64,000 bases of DNA from Ursus arctos (taxonomy: Eukaryota; Chordata; Mammalia; Carnivora; Ursidae), in the NCBI RefSeq assembly GCF_023065955.2, contig NW_026622764.1, forward strand, positions 79,926,333-79,990,332, in the 5' to 3' direction. Positions 39,324-52,400 of the stretch are shown piece by piece. Positions within the stretch are counted from its first letter, which is position 1. Each line of letters begins with the position of its first letter. A program made the translations under genes and the position numbers. The notes beneath the pieces were generated by a model. It had not been told where the DNA came from, searched no databases, and saw only the letters and a program-made list of their open reading frames with translations.

Positions 39324-42293
39324 GACCCCTTTGCAAAAAGCCGGCTTCCCACGGAGACAGTTTTCCTGAGGTGCAGATCCACTCACAAGTGGTTGTGGCA
39401 AGGTAAAGCAAATGCCCTCCACTTCTCTGGAAGAAACCACAGTGCCCAGCCATGTTCTATGCCCTCCCATCCTCCCTGGGCTTCTGGCAGCAGGAGTGAA
39501 AAGAGAGGAGCAGAGCACTGGGACCCGTTTGACAAAAACCGGCTTCCCACGGGAAAGTCTTTCTCCACGTGCAGACATGCTCCCAGGTGCCTGGGGCAAG
39601 GGGAAGGAAATGCCATACACTGACCTGGAAGAGACCACAGGGCCCAGGCACAGTCTGAACCCTTCCCTCAACCCGGCGGTTTTGCTAGCAGGAGTTCAAC
39701 CCCAACGAACACAGCCAGGAGACTCCTGAGGCAAAAACGGCTTCCGACGAACAGTAGGTGCTTGCTGTGGAACACCTATCCCAAGTGGGGGTAGCCAGGT
39801 GAACAATGCCACACACCCAGGTGTAAGAAACAACATTGCCCAGGCATGGTCTAAGCCCCTCACCTCGTCCCTGTGCTTTGGGGAGCCGGAGGGACAGCCG
39901 AGGCCCACGGCCCTGAGACCCCTTTGCAAAAAGCCGGCTTCCCACGGAGACAGTTTTCCTGAGGTGCAGACCCTCTCACAAGTGGTTGTGGCAAGCTAAA
40001 GCAAATGCCCTCCACTTCTCTGGAAGAAACCACAGTGCCCAGCCATGTTCTAAGCCCTCCCATCCTCCCTGGGCTTCTGGCAGCAGGAGTGAAAAGAGAG
40101 GAGCAGAGCACTGGGACCCGTTGGACAAAAACCGGCTTCCCACGGGAAAGTCTTTCTCCACGTGCAGACATGCTCCCAGGTGCCTGGGGCAAGGGGAAGG
40201 AAATGCCATACACTGACCTGGAAGAGACCACAGGGCCCAGGCACAGTCTGAACCCTTCCCTCAACCCGGCGGTTTTGCTAGCAGGAGTTCAACCCCAACG
40301 AACACAGCCCGGAGACCCCTGGGGCAAAAACGGCTTCCGACGAATAAGAGGCGCTTGCTGTGGAAAACCTATCCCAAGTGGGGGTAGCCAGCTCAACAAA
40401 ATGCCACACACCCAGGTGTAAGAAACAACATTGCCCAGCCATGGTCTAAGCCCCTCACCTCGTCCCTGTGCTTTGGGGAGCCGGAGGGACAGCCGAGGCC
40501 CACGGCCCTGAGACCCCTTTGCAAAAAGCCGGCTTCCCACGGAAACAGTTTTCCTGAGGTGCAGACCCTCTCCCAAGTGGTTGTGGCAAGGTAAAGCAAA
40601 TGCCCTCCACTTCTCTGGAAGAAACCACAGTGCCCAGCCAGGTTCTAAGCCCTCCCATCCTCCCTGGGCTTCTGGCAGCAGGAGTGAAAAGAGAGGAGCA
40701 GAGCACTGGGACCCGTTGGACAAAAACCGGCTTCCCACGGGAAAGTCTTTCTCCACGTGCAGACATGCTCCCAGGTGCCTGGGGCAAGGGGAAGGAAATG
40801 CCATACACTGACCTGGAAGAGACCACAGGGCCCAGGCACAGTCTGAACCCTTCCCTCAACCCGGCGGTTTTGCTAGCAGGAGTTCAACCGCAACGAACAC
40901 AGCCCGGAGACCCCTGGGGCGAAAACGGCTTCCGACGAACAATAGGTGCTTGCTGTGGAAGACCTATCCCAAGTGGGGGTAGCCAGCTCAACAAAATGCC
41001 ACACACCCAGGTGTAAGAAACAACATTGACCAGCCATGGTCTAAGCCCCTCACCTCATCCCTGTGCTTTGGGGAGACAGAGGGACACCCGAGGACCACGG
41101 CCCTGAGACCCCTTTGCAAAAAGCCGGCTTCCCACGGAAACAGTTTTCGTGAGCTGCAGACCCTCTCACAAGTGGTTGTGGCAAGGTAAAGCAAATGCCC
41201 TCCACTTCTCTGGAAGAAACCACAGTGCCCAGCCATGTTCTAAGCCCTCCCATCCTCCCTGGGCTTCTGGCAGCAGGAGTGAAAAGAGAGGAGCAGAGCA
41301 CTGGGACCCGTTTGACAAAAACCGGCTTCCCACGGGAAAGTCTTTCTCCACGTGCAGACATGCTCCCAGGTGCCTGAGGCAAGGGGAAGGAAATGCCATA
41401 CACTGACCTGGAAGAGACCACAGGGCCCAGGCACAGTCTGAACCCTTCCCTCAACCCGGCGGTTTTGCTAGAAGGAGTTCAACCCCAACGAACACAGCCC
41501 AGAGACCCCTGAGGCAAAACGGCTTCCGACGAGCAGTAGGTGCTTGCTGTGGAACACCTATCCAAAGTTGGGGTAGCAAGGTGAACAATGCCACACACCC
41601 AGGTGTAAGAAACAACATTGCACAGGCTTGGTCTAAGCCCCTCACCTCGTCCCTGTGCTTTGGGGAGCCGGAGGGACAGCCGAGGCCCACGGCCCTGAGA
41701 CCCCTTTGCAAAAAGCCGGCTTCCCACGGAGACAGTTTTCCTGAGGTGCAGACACTCTCCCAAGTGGTTGTGGCAAGGTAAAGCAAATGCCCTCCACTTC
41801 TCTGGAAGAAACCACAGTGCCCAGCCATGTTCTAAGCCCTCCCATCGTCCCTGGGTTTCTGGCACCAGGAATGAAAAGAGAGGAGCAGAGCACTGGGACC
41901 CGTTTGACAAAACCCGGCTTCCCACGGGAAAGTCTTTCTCCATGTGCAGACATGCTCCCAGGTGCCTGGGGCAAGTGGAAGGAAATGCCATACACTGACC
42001 TGGAAGAGACCACAGGGCCCAGGCACAGTCTGAACCCTTCCCTCAACCCGGCGGTTTTGCTAGCAGGAGTTCAACCCCAACGAACACAGCCTGGAGACCC
42101 CTGGGGCAAAAAAGGCTTCCGACGAACAATAGGTGCTTGCTGTGGAACACCTATCCCAAGTGGGGGTAGGCAGCTCAACAAAATGCCACACACCCAGGTG
42201 TAAGAAACAACATTGCCCAGCCATGGTCTAAGCCCCTCACCTCGTCCCTGTGCTTTGGGGAGCCGGAGGGACAGCCGAGGCCCACGGCCCTGA
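39324..42293 (+). repeat. 5-unit HOR (~2.97 kb), copy 2
   Basis: Unit starts: 39324, 39917, 40512, 41107, 41699. It matches copy 1 at +2,970 to +2,973 bp with the same five markers. A private change near 41975 gives gcaagtggaagg. The following unit (42294, cccacagagacag with gatcctctcac) corresponds to the one after copy 3 (47638), not to 39324. Confidence 0.86.
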
Positions 42294-44667
42294 GACCCCT
42301 GTGCAAAAAGCCGGCTTCCCACAGAGACAGTTTTCCTGAGGTGCAGATCCTCTCACAAGTGGTTGTGGCAAGGTAAAGCAAATGCCCTCCACTTCTCTGG
42401 AAGAAACCACAGTGCCCAGCCAGGTTCTAAGCCCTCCCATCCTCCCTGGGCTTCTGGCAGCAGGAGTGAAAAGAGAGGAGCAGAGCACTGGGACCCGTTG
42501 GACAAAAACCGGCTTCCCACGGGAAAGTCTTTCTCCACGTGCAGACATGCTCCCAGGTGCCTGTGGCAAGGGGAAGGAAATGCCATACACTGACCTGGAA
42601 GAGACCACAGGGCCCAGGCACAGTCTGAACCCTTCCCTCAACCCAGCGGTTTTGCTAGCAGGAGTTCAACCGCAACGAACACAGCCTGGAGACCCCTGGG
42701 GCGAAAACGGCTTCCGAGGAACAATAGGTGCTTGCTGTGGAAGACCTATCCCAAGTGGGGGTAGCCAGCTCAACAAAATGCCACACACCCAGGTGTAAGA
42801 AACAACATTGACCAGCCATGGTCTAAGCCCCTCACCTCATCCCTGTGCTTTGGGGAGACAGAGGGACGCCCGAGGACCACGGCCCTGAGACCCCTTTGCA
42901 AAAAGCCGGCTTCCCACGGAAACAGTTTTCCTGAGCTACAGACCCTCTCACAAGTGGTTGTGGCAAGGTAAAGCCAATGCCCTCCACTTCTCTGGAAGAA
43001 ACCACAGTGCCCAGCCATGTTCTAAGCCCTCCCATCCTCCCTGGGCTTCTGGCAGCAGGAGTGAAAAGAGAGGAGCAGAGCCCTGGGACCCGTTTGACAA
43101 AAACCGGCTTCCCACGGGAAAGTCTTTCTCCACGTGCAGACATGCTCCCAGGTGCCTGAGGCAAGGGGAAGGAAATGCCATACATTGACCTGGAAGAGAC
43201 CACAGGGCCCAGGCACAGTCTGAACCCTTCCCTCAACCCGGCGGTTTTGCTAGAAGGAGTTCAACCCCAACAAACACAACCCGGAGACCCGTGAGGCAAA
43301 ACGGCTTCCGACGAACAGTAGGTGCTTGCTGTGGAACTCCTATCCAAAGTTGGGGTAGCAAGGTGAACAATGCCACACACCCAGGTGTAAGAAACAACAT
43401 TGCCCAGCCATGATCTAAGCCCCTCACCTCGTCCCTGTGCTTTGGGGAGCCGGAGGGACAGCCGAGGCCCACGGCCCTGAGACCCCTTTGCAAAAAGCCG
43501 GCTTCCCACGGAGACAGTTTTCCTGAGGTGCAGACACTCTCCCAAGTGGTTGTGGCAAGGTAAAGCAAATGCCCTCCACTTCTCTGGAAGAAACCACAGT
43601 GCCCAGCCAGGTTCTAAGCCCTCCCATCGTCCCTGGTCTTCTGGCAGCAGGATTGAAAAGAGAGGAGCAGAGCACTGGGACCCGTTTGACAAAAACCGGC
43701 TTCCCACGGGAAAGTCTTTCTCCATGTGCAGACATGCTCCCAGGTGCCTCTGGCAAGGGGAAGGAAATGCCATACACTGACCTGGAAGAGACCACAGGGC
43801 CCAGGCACAGTCTGAACCCTTCCCTCAACCCGGCGGTTTTGCTAGCAGGAGTTCAACCCCAACGAACACAGCCTGGAGACCCCTGGGGCAAAAAAGGCTT
43901 CCTACGAACAAAAGGTGCTTGCTGTGGAAAACCTATCCCAAGTGGGGGTAGCCAGCTCAACAAAATGCCACACACCCAGGTGTAAGAAACAACATTGCCC
44001 AGCCATGGTCTAAGCCCCTCACCTCGTCCCTGTGCTTTGGGGAGCCGGAGGGACAGCCGAGGCCCACGGCCCTGAGACCCCTTTGCAAAAAGCCGGCTTC
44101 CCATGGAAACAGTTTTCCTGAGGTGCAGACCCTCTCCCAAGTGGTTGTGGCAAGGTAAACCAATGCCCTCCACTTCTCTGGAAGAAACCACAGTGCCCAG
44201 CCATGTTCTAAGCCCTCCCATCCTCCCTGGGCTTCTGGCAGCAGGAGTGAAAAGAGAGGAGCAGAGCACTGGGACCCGTTTGACAAAAACCGGCTTCCCA
44301 CGGGAAAGTCTTTCTCCACGTGCAGACATGCTCCCAGGTGCCTGTGGCAAGGGGAAGGAAATGCCATACACTGACCTGGAAGAGACCACAGGGCCCAGGC
44401 ACAGTCTGAACCCTTCCCTCAACCCGGCGGTTTTGCTAGAAGGAGTTCAACCCCAACGAACACAGCCCGGAGATCCCTGGGGCAAAAACGGCTTCCGACG
44501 AACAGTAGGTGCTTGCTGTGGAACATCTATCCAAAGTTGCGGTAGACAGGTGAACAACGCCACACACCCAGGTGTAAGAAACAACATTGCCCAGCCATGG
44601 TCTAAGCCCCTCACCTCGTCCCTGTGCTTTGGGGAGCCGGAGGGACAGCCGAGGCCCACGGCCCTGA
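42294..44667 (+). repeat. Four units interrupting the 5-unit HOR
   Basis: Unit starts: 42294, 42889, 43481, 44076. They separate HOR copies 2 and 3, making the copy spacing 5,344 bp (9 units) instead of 2,970. Classes resemble the left region: the 42889 unit resembles 3076/22686 (catacattgacc, acaaacacaacccgg), 43481 resembles 3668 (ccaggttc, gcaggattg), and 44076 resembles 6639 (cccatggaaacag, ggtaaaccaatg). This looks like insertion of, or recombination with, a left-region-type segment. Confidence 0.78.
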
Positions 44668-47637
44668 GACCACTTTGCAAAAAGCCGGCTTCCCACGGAG
44701 ACAGTTTTCCTGAGGTGCAGATCCACTCACAAGTGGTTGTGGCAAGGTAAAGCAAATGCCCTCCACTTCTCTGGAAGAAACCACAGTGCCCAGCCATGTT
44801 CTATGCCCTCCCATCCTCCCTGGGCTTCTGGCAGCAGGAGTGAAAAGAGAGGAGCAGAGCACCGAGACCCGTTGGACAAAAACCGGCTTCCCACGGGAAA
44901 GTCTTTCTCCACGTGCAGACATGCTCCCAGGTGCCTGGGGCAAGGGGAAGGAAATGCCATACACTGACCTGGAAGAGACCACAGGGCCCAGGCACAGTCT
45001 GAACCCTTCCCTCAACCCGGCGGTTTTGCTAGCAGGAGTTCAACCCCAACGAACACAGCCAGGAGACTCCTGAGGCAAAAACGGCTTCCGACGAACAGTA
45101 GGTGCTTGCTGTGGAACACCTATCCCAAGTGGGGGTAGCCAGGTGAACAATGCCACACACCCAGGTGTAAGAAACAACATTGCCCAGCCATGGTCTAAGC
45201 CCCTCACCTCGTCCCTGTGCTTTGGGGAGCCGGAGGGACAGCCGAGGCCCACGGCCCTGAGACCCCTTTGCAAAAAGCCGGCTTCCCACGGAGACAGTTT
45301 TCCTGAGGTGCAGACCCTCTCACAAGTGGTTGTGGCAAGCTAAAGCAAATGCCCTCCACTTCTCTGGAAGAAACCACAGTGCCCAGCCATGTTCTAAGCC
45401 CTCCCATCCTCCCTGGGCTTCTGGCAGCAGGAGTGAAAAGAGAGGAGCAGAGCACTGGGACCCGTTGGACAAAAACCGGCTTCCCACGGGAAAGTCTTTC
45501 TCCACGTGCAGACATGCTCCCAGGTGCCTGGGGCAAGGGGAAGGAAATGCCATACACTGACCTGGAAGAGACCACAGGGCCCAGGCACAGTCTGAACCCT
45601 TCCCTCAACCCGGCGGTTTTGCTAGCAGGAGTTCAACCCCAACGAACACAGCCCGGAGACCCCTGGGGCAAAAACGGCTTCCGACGAATAAGAGGCGCTT
45701 GCTGTGGAAAACCTATCCCAAGTGGGGGTAGCCAGCTCAACAAAATGCCACACACCCAGGTGTAAGAAACAACATTGCCCAGCCATGGTCTAAGCCCCTC
45801 ACCTCGTCCCTGTGCTTTGGGGAGCCGGAGGGACAGCCGAGGCCCACGGCCCTGAGACCCCTTTGCAAAAAGCCGGCTTCCCACGGAAACAGTTTTCCTG
45901 AGGTGCAGACCCTCTCCCAAGTGGTTGTGGCACTGTAAAGCAAATGCCCTCCACTTCTCTGGAAGAAACCACAGTGCCCAGCCATGTTCTAAGCCCTCCC
46001 ATCCTCCCTGGGCTTCTGGCAGCAGGAGTGAAAAGAGAGGAGCAGAGCACTGGGACCCGTTGGACAAAAACCGGCTTCCCACGGGAAAGTCTTTCTCCAC
46101 GTGCAGACATGCTCCCAGGTGCCTGGGGCAAGGGGAAGGAAATGCCATACACTGACCTGGAAGAGACCACAGGGCCCAGGCACAGTCTGAACCCTTCCCT
46201 CAACCCGGCGGTTTTGCTAGCAGGAGTTCAACCGCAACGAACACAGCCCGGAGACCCCTGGGGCGAAAACGGCTTCCGACGAACAATAGGTGCTTGCTGT
46301 GGAAGACCTATCCCAAGTGGGGGTAGCCAGCTCAACAAAATGCCACACACCCAGGTGTAAGAAACAACATTGACCAGCCATGGTCTAAGCCCCTCACCTC
46401 ATCCCTGTGCTTTGGGGAGACAGAGGGACACCCGAGGACCACGGCCCTGAGACCCCTTTGCAAAAAGCCGGCTTCCCACGGAAACAGTTTTCGTGAGCTG
46501 CAGACCCTCTCACAAGTGGTTGTGGCAAGGTAAAGCAAATGCCCTCCACTTCTCTGGAAGAAACCACAGTGCCCAGCCATGTTCTAAGCCCTCCCATCCT
46601 CCCTGGGCTTCTGGCAGCAGGAGTGAAAAGAGAGGAGCAGAGCACTGGGACCCGTTTGACAAAAACCAGCTTCCCACGGGAAAGTCTTTCTCCACGTGCA
46701 GACATGCTCCCAGGTGCCTGAGGCAAGGGGAAGGAAATGCCATACACTGACCTGGAAGAGACCACAGGGCCCAGGCACAGTCTGAACCCTTCCCTCAACC
46801 CGGCGGTTTTGCTAGAAGGAGTTCAACCCCAACGAACACAGCCCAGAGACCCCTGAGGCAAAACGGCTTCCGACGAGCAGTAGGTGCTTGCTGTGGAACA
46901 CCTATCCAAAGTTGGGGTAGCAAGGTGAACAATGCCAAACACCCAGGTGTAAGAAACAACATTGCACAGGCTTGGTCTAAGCCCCTCACCTCGTCCCTGT
47001 ACTTTGGGGAGCCGGAGGGACAGCCGAGGCCCACGGCCCTGAGACCCCTTTGCAAAAAGCCGGCTTCCGACGGAGACAGTTTTCCTGAGGTGCAGACACT
47101 CTCCCAAGTGGTTGTGGCAAGGTAAAGCAAATGCCCTCCACTTCTCTGGAAGAAACCACAGTGCCCAGCCATGTTCTAAGCCCTCCCATCGTCCCTGGGT
47201 TTCTGGCACCAGGAATGAAAAGAGAGGAGCAGAGCACTGGGACCCGTTTGACAAAACCCGGCTTCCCACGGGAAAGTCTTTCTCCATGTGCAGACATGCT
47301 CCCAGGTGCCTGGGGCAAGGGGAAGGAAATGCCATACACTGACCTGGAAGAGACCACAGGGCCCAGGCACAGTCTGAACCCTTCCCTCAACCCGGCGGTT
47401 TTGCTAGCAGGAGTTCAACCCCAACGAACACAGCCTGGAGACCCCTGGGGCAAAAAAGGCTTCCGACGAACAATAGGTGCTTGCTGTGGAACACCTATCC
47501 CAAGTGGGGGTAGGCAGCTCAACAAAATGCCACACACCCAGGTGTAAGAAACAACATTGCCCAGCCATGGTCTAAGCCCCTCACCTCGTCCCTGTGCTTT
47601 GGGGAGCCGGAGGGACAGCCGAGGCCCACGGCCCTGA
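44668..47637 (+). repeat. 5-unit HOR (~2.97 kb), copy 3
   Basis: Unit starts: 44668, 45261, 45856, 46451, 47043. It matches copy 2 at +5,344 bp with all five markers. Private changes include gagcaccgagaccc (44860), ggcactgtaaag (45931), gccaaacaccc (46934) and tccgacggagac (47067). Confidence 0.85.
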
Positions 47638-49419
47638 GACCCCTTTGCAAAAAGCCGGCTTCCCACAGAGACAGTTTTCCTGAGGTGCAGATCCTCTCAC
47701 AAGTGGTTGTGGCAAGGTAAAGCAAATGCCCTCCACTTCTCTGGAAGAAACCACAGTGCCCAGCCATGTTCTAAGCCCTCCCATCCTCCCTGGGCTTCTG
47801 GCAGCAGGAGTGAAAAGAGAGGAGCAGAGAACTGGGACCCGTTGGACAAAAACCGGCTTCCGACGGGAAAGTCTTTCTCCACGTGCAGACATGCTCCCAG
47901 GTGCCTATGGCAAGGGGAAGGAAATGCCATACACTGACCTGGAAGAGACCACAGGTCCCAGGCACAGTCTGAACCCTTCCCTCAACCCGGCGGTTTTGCT
48001 AGCAGGAGTTCAACCCCAACGAACACAGCCAGGAGACTCCTGAGGCAAAAACGGCTTCCGACGAACAGTAGGTGCTTGCTGTGGAACACCTATCCCAAGT
48101 GGGGGTAGCCAGGTGAACAATGCCACACACCCAGGTGTAAGAAACAACATTGCCCAGGCATGGTCTAAGCCCCTCACCTCGTCCCTGTGCTTTGGGGAGC
48201 CGGAGGGACAGCCGAGGCCCACGGCCCTGAGACCCCTTTGCAAAAAGCCGGCTTCCCACGGAGACAGTTTTCCTGAGGTGCAGACCCTCTCCCAAGTGGT
48301 TGTGGCAAGGTAAACCAATGCCCTCCACTTCTCTGGAAGAAACCACAGTGCCCAGCCATGTTCTAAGCCCTCCCATCCTCCCTGGGCTTCTGGCAGCAGG
48401 AGTGAAAAGAGAGGAGCAGAGCACTGGGACCCGTTTGACAAAAACCGGCTTCCCACGGGAAAGTCTTTCTCCACGTGCAGACATGCTCCCAGGTGCCTGT
48501 GGCAAGGGGAAGGAAATGCCATACACTGACCTGGAAGAGACCACAGGTCCCAGGCACAGTCTGAACCCTTCCCTCAACCCGGCGGTTTTGCTAGCAGGAG
48601 TTCAACCCCAACGAACACAGCCCGGAGACCCCTGGGGCAAAAACGGCTTCCGACGAACAATAGGTGCTTGCTGTGGAACACCTATCCCAAGTGGGGGTAG
48701 CCAGCTCAACAAAATGCCACACACCCAGGTGTAAGAAACAACATTGCCCAGGCATGGTCTAAGCCCCTCACCTCGTCCCTGTGCTTTGGGGAGCCGGAGG
48801 GACAGCCGAGGCCCACGGCCCTGAGACCCCTTTGCAAAAAGCCGGCTTCCCACGGAGACAGTTTTCCTGAGGTGCAGACACTCTCCCTAGTGGTTGTGGC
48901 AAGGTAAAGCAAATGCCCTCCACTTCTCTGGAAGAAACCACAGTGCCCAGCCAGGTTCTAAGCCCTCCCATCGTCCCTGGTCTTCTGGCAGCAGGATTGA
49001 AAAGAGAGGAGCAGAGCACTGGGACCCGTTTGACAAAAACCGGCTTCCCACGGGAAAGTCTTTCTCCATGTGCAGACATGCTCCCAGGTGCCTGTGGCAA
49101 GGGGAAGGAAATGCCATACACTGACCTGGAAGAGACCACAGGGCCCAGGCACAGTCTGAACCCTTCCCTCAACCCGGCGGTTTTGCTAGCAGGAGTTCAA
49201 CCCCAACGAACACAGCCTGGAGACCCCTGGGGCAAAAAAGGCTTCCGACGAACAATAGGTGCTTGCTGTGGAAAACCTATCCCAAGTGGGGGTAGCCAGC
49301 TCAACAAAATGCCACACACCCAGGTGTAAGAAACAACATTGCCCAGCCATGGTCTAAGCCCCTCACCTCGTCCCTGTGCTTTGGGGAGCCGGAGGGACAG
49401 CCGAGGCCCACGGCCCTGA
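47638..49419 (+). repeat. Units 81-83, mosaic segment
   Basis: Unit starts: 47638, 48231, 48825. The first matches the unit at 42294 (gatcctctcac, cccacagagacag). The second has ggtaaaccaatg. The third has ccaggttc with gcaggattg and is among the last of that class towards the right. Confidence 0.8.
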
Positions 49420-52400
49420 GACCCCTTTGCAAAAAGCCGGCTTCCCACGGAGACAGTTTTCCTGAGGTGCAGACCCTGTCACACGTGGTTTTGGCAAGGT
49501 AAAGCAAATGCCCTCCACTTCTCTGGAAGAAACCACAGTGCCCAGCCAAGTTCTGAGCCCTCCCATCGTCCCTGGGCTTCTGGCAGAGGAGTGAAAAGAG
49601 AGGAGCAGAGCACTGGGACCCGTTTGACAAAAACCGGCTTCCCACGGGAAAGTCTTTCTCCACGTGCAGATGTGCTCCCAGGTGCCTGTGGCAAGGGGAA
49701 GGAAATGCCATACACTGACCTGGAAGAGACCACAGGGCCCAGGCACAGTCTGAACCCTTCCCTCATCCCGGCGGTTTTGCTAGCAGGAGTTCAACCCCAA
49801 AGAACACAGCCCGGAGAACCCTGAGGAAAAAACGGCTTCCGACGAAGAATAGGTGCTTGCTTTGGAACAACTATCCCAAGTGGGGGTAGCCAGGTAAACA
49901 ATGCCACACACCCAGGTGTAAGAAACAACATAGACCAGGCATGGTCTAAGCCCCTCACCTCATCCCTGTGCTTTGGGGATACAGAGGGACACCCGAGGAC
50001 CACGGTCCTGAGACCCCTTTGCAAAAAGCCGGCTTCCCACGGAAACAGTTTTCCTGAGCTGCAGACCCTCTCCCAAGTGGTTGTGGCAAGGTAAAGCAAA
50101 TGGCCTCCACTTCTCTGGAAGAAACCACAGTGCCCAGCCATGTTCTAAGCCCTCCCATCCTCCCTGGGCTTCTGGCAGCAGGAGTGAAAAGAGAGGAGCA
50201 GAGCACTGGGACCCGTTTGACAAAAACCGGCTTCCCACGGGAAAGTCTTTCTCCATGTGCAGACATGCTCCCAGGTGCCTGTGGCAAGGGGAAGGAAATG
50301 CCATACACTTACCTGGAAGAGACCACAGGGCCCAGGCACAGTCTGAACCCTTCCCTCAACCCGGCGGTTTTGCTAGCAGGAGTTCAACCCCAAGGAACAC
50401 AGCCTGGAGACCCCTGGGGCAAAAAAGGCTTCCGACGAACAATAGGTGCTTGCTGTGGAACACCTATCCCACGTGGGGGTAGCCAGCTCAACAAAATGCC
50501 ACACACCCAGGTGTAAGAAACAACATTGCCCAGGCATGGTCTAAGCCCCTAACCTCGTCCCTGTGCTTTGGGGAGCCGGAGGGACAGCCGAGGCCCACGG
50601 CCCTGAGACCCCTTTGCAAAAAGCCGGCTTCCCACGGAGACAGTTTTCCTGAGGTGCAGACACTCTCACAAGTGGTTGTGGCAAGGTAAAGCAAATGCCC
50701 TCCACTTCTCTGGAAGAAACCACAGTGCCCAGCCATGTTCTAAGCCCTCCCATCCTCCCTGGGCTTCTGGCAGCAGGAGTGAAAAGAGAGGAGCAGAGCA
50801 CTGGGACCCGTTGGACAAAAACCGGCTTCCCACGGGAAAGTCTTTCTCCACGTGCAGACATGCTCCCAGGTGCCTGGGGCAAGGGGAAGGAAATGCCATA
50901 CACTGACCTGGAAGAGACCACAGGGCCCAGGCACAGTCTGAACCCTTCCCTCAACCCGGCGGTTTTGCTAGCAGGAGTTCAACCGCAACGAACACAGCCC
51001 GGAGACCCCTGGGGCGAAAAATGCTTCCGACGAACAATAGGTGCTTGCTGTGGAAGACCTATCCCAAGTGGGGGTAGCCAGCTCAACAAAATGCCACACA
51101 CCCAGGTGTAAGAAACAACATTGCCCAGCCATGGTCTAAGCCCCTCACCTCGTCCCTGTGCTTTGGGGATCCGGAGGGACAGCCGAGGCCCACGGCCCTG
51201 AGACCCCTTTGCAAAAAGCCGGCTTCCCACGGAAACAGTTTTCCTGAGCTGCAGACCCTCTCACAAGTGGTTGTGGCAAGGTAAAGCAAATTCCCTCCAC
51301 TTCTCTGGAAGAAACTACAGTGCCCAGCCATGTTCTAAGCCCTCCCATCCTCCCTGGCCTTCTGGCAGCAGGAGTGAAAAGAGAGGAGCAGAGCATTGGG
51401 ACCCGTTTCACAAAAACCGGCTTTCCACGGGAAAGTCTTTCTCCACGTGCAGACATGCTCCCAGGTGCCTGAGGCAAGGGGAAGGAAATGCCATACACTG
51501 ACCTGGAAGAGACCACAGGGCCCAGGCAGAGTCTGAACCCTTCCCTCAACCCGGCGGATTTGCTAGAAGGAGTTCAACCCCAACGAACACAGCCCGGAGA
51601 CCCCTGAGGCAAAAACGGCTTCCGACGAACAGTAGGTGCTTGCTGTGGAACACCTATCCAAAGTTGGAGTAGCAAGGTGAACAATGCCACACACCCAGGT
51701 GTAAGAAACAACATTGCCCAGGCATGGTCTAAGCCCCTCACCTCGTCCCTGTGCTTTGGGGAGCCGGAGGGACAGCCGAGGCCCACGGCCCTGAGACCCC
51801 TTTGCAAAAAGCCGGCTTCCCACGGAGACAGTTTTCCTGAGGTGCAGACACTCTCCCAAGTGGTTGTGGCAAGGTAAAGCAAATGCCCTCCACTTCTCTG
51901 GAAGAAACCACAGTGCCCAGCCATGTTCTAAGCCCTCCCATCGTCCCTGGGCTTCTGGCAGCAGGATTGAAAAGAGAGGAGCAGAGCACTGGGACCCGTT
52001 TGACAAAAACCGGCTTCCCACGGGAAAGTCTTTCTCCATGTGCAGACATGGTCCCAGGAGCCTAGGCAAGGGGAAGGAAATGCCATACACTGACTTGGAA
52101 GAGACCACAGGGCCCAGGCACAGTCTGAACCCTTCCCTCAACCCGGCGGTTTTGCTAGCAGGAGTTCAACCCCAACGAACACAGCCAGGAGACCCCTGAG
52201 GCAAAAACGGCTTCCAACGAACAGTAGGTGCTTGCTGTGGAACACCTATCCCAAGTGGGGGTAGCCAGGTGAACAATGCCACACACCCAGGTGTAAGAAA
52301 CAACATTGCCCAGGCATAGTCTAAGCCCCTCACCTCGTCCCTGTGCTTTGGGGAGCCAGAGGGACAGCCGAGGCCCACGACCCTGAGACCCCTTTGCAAA

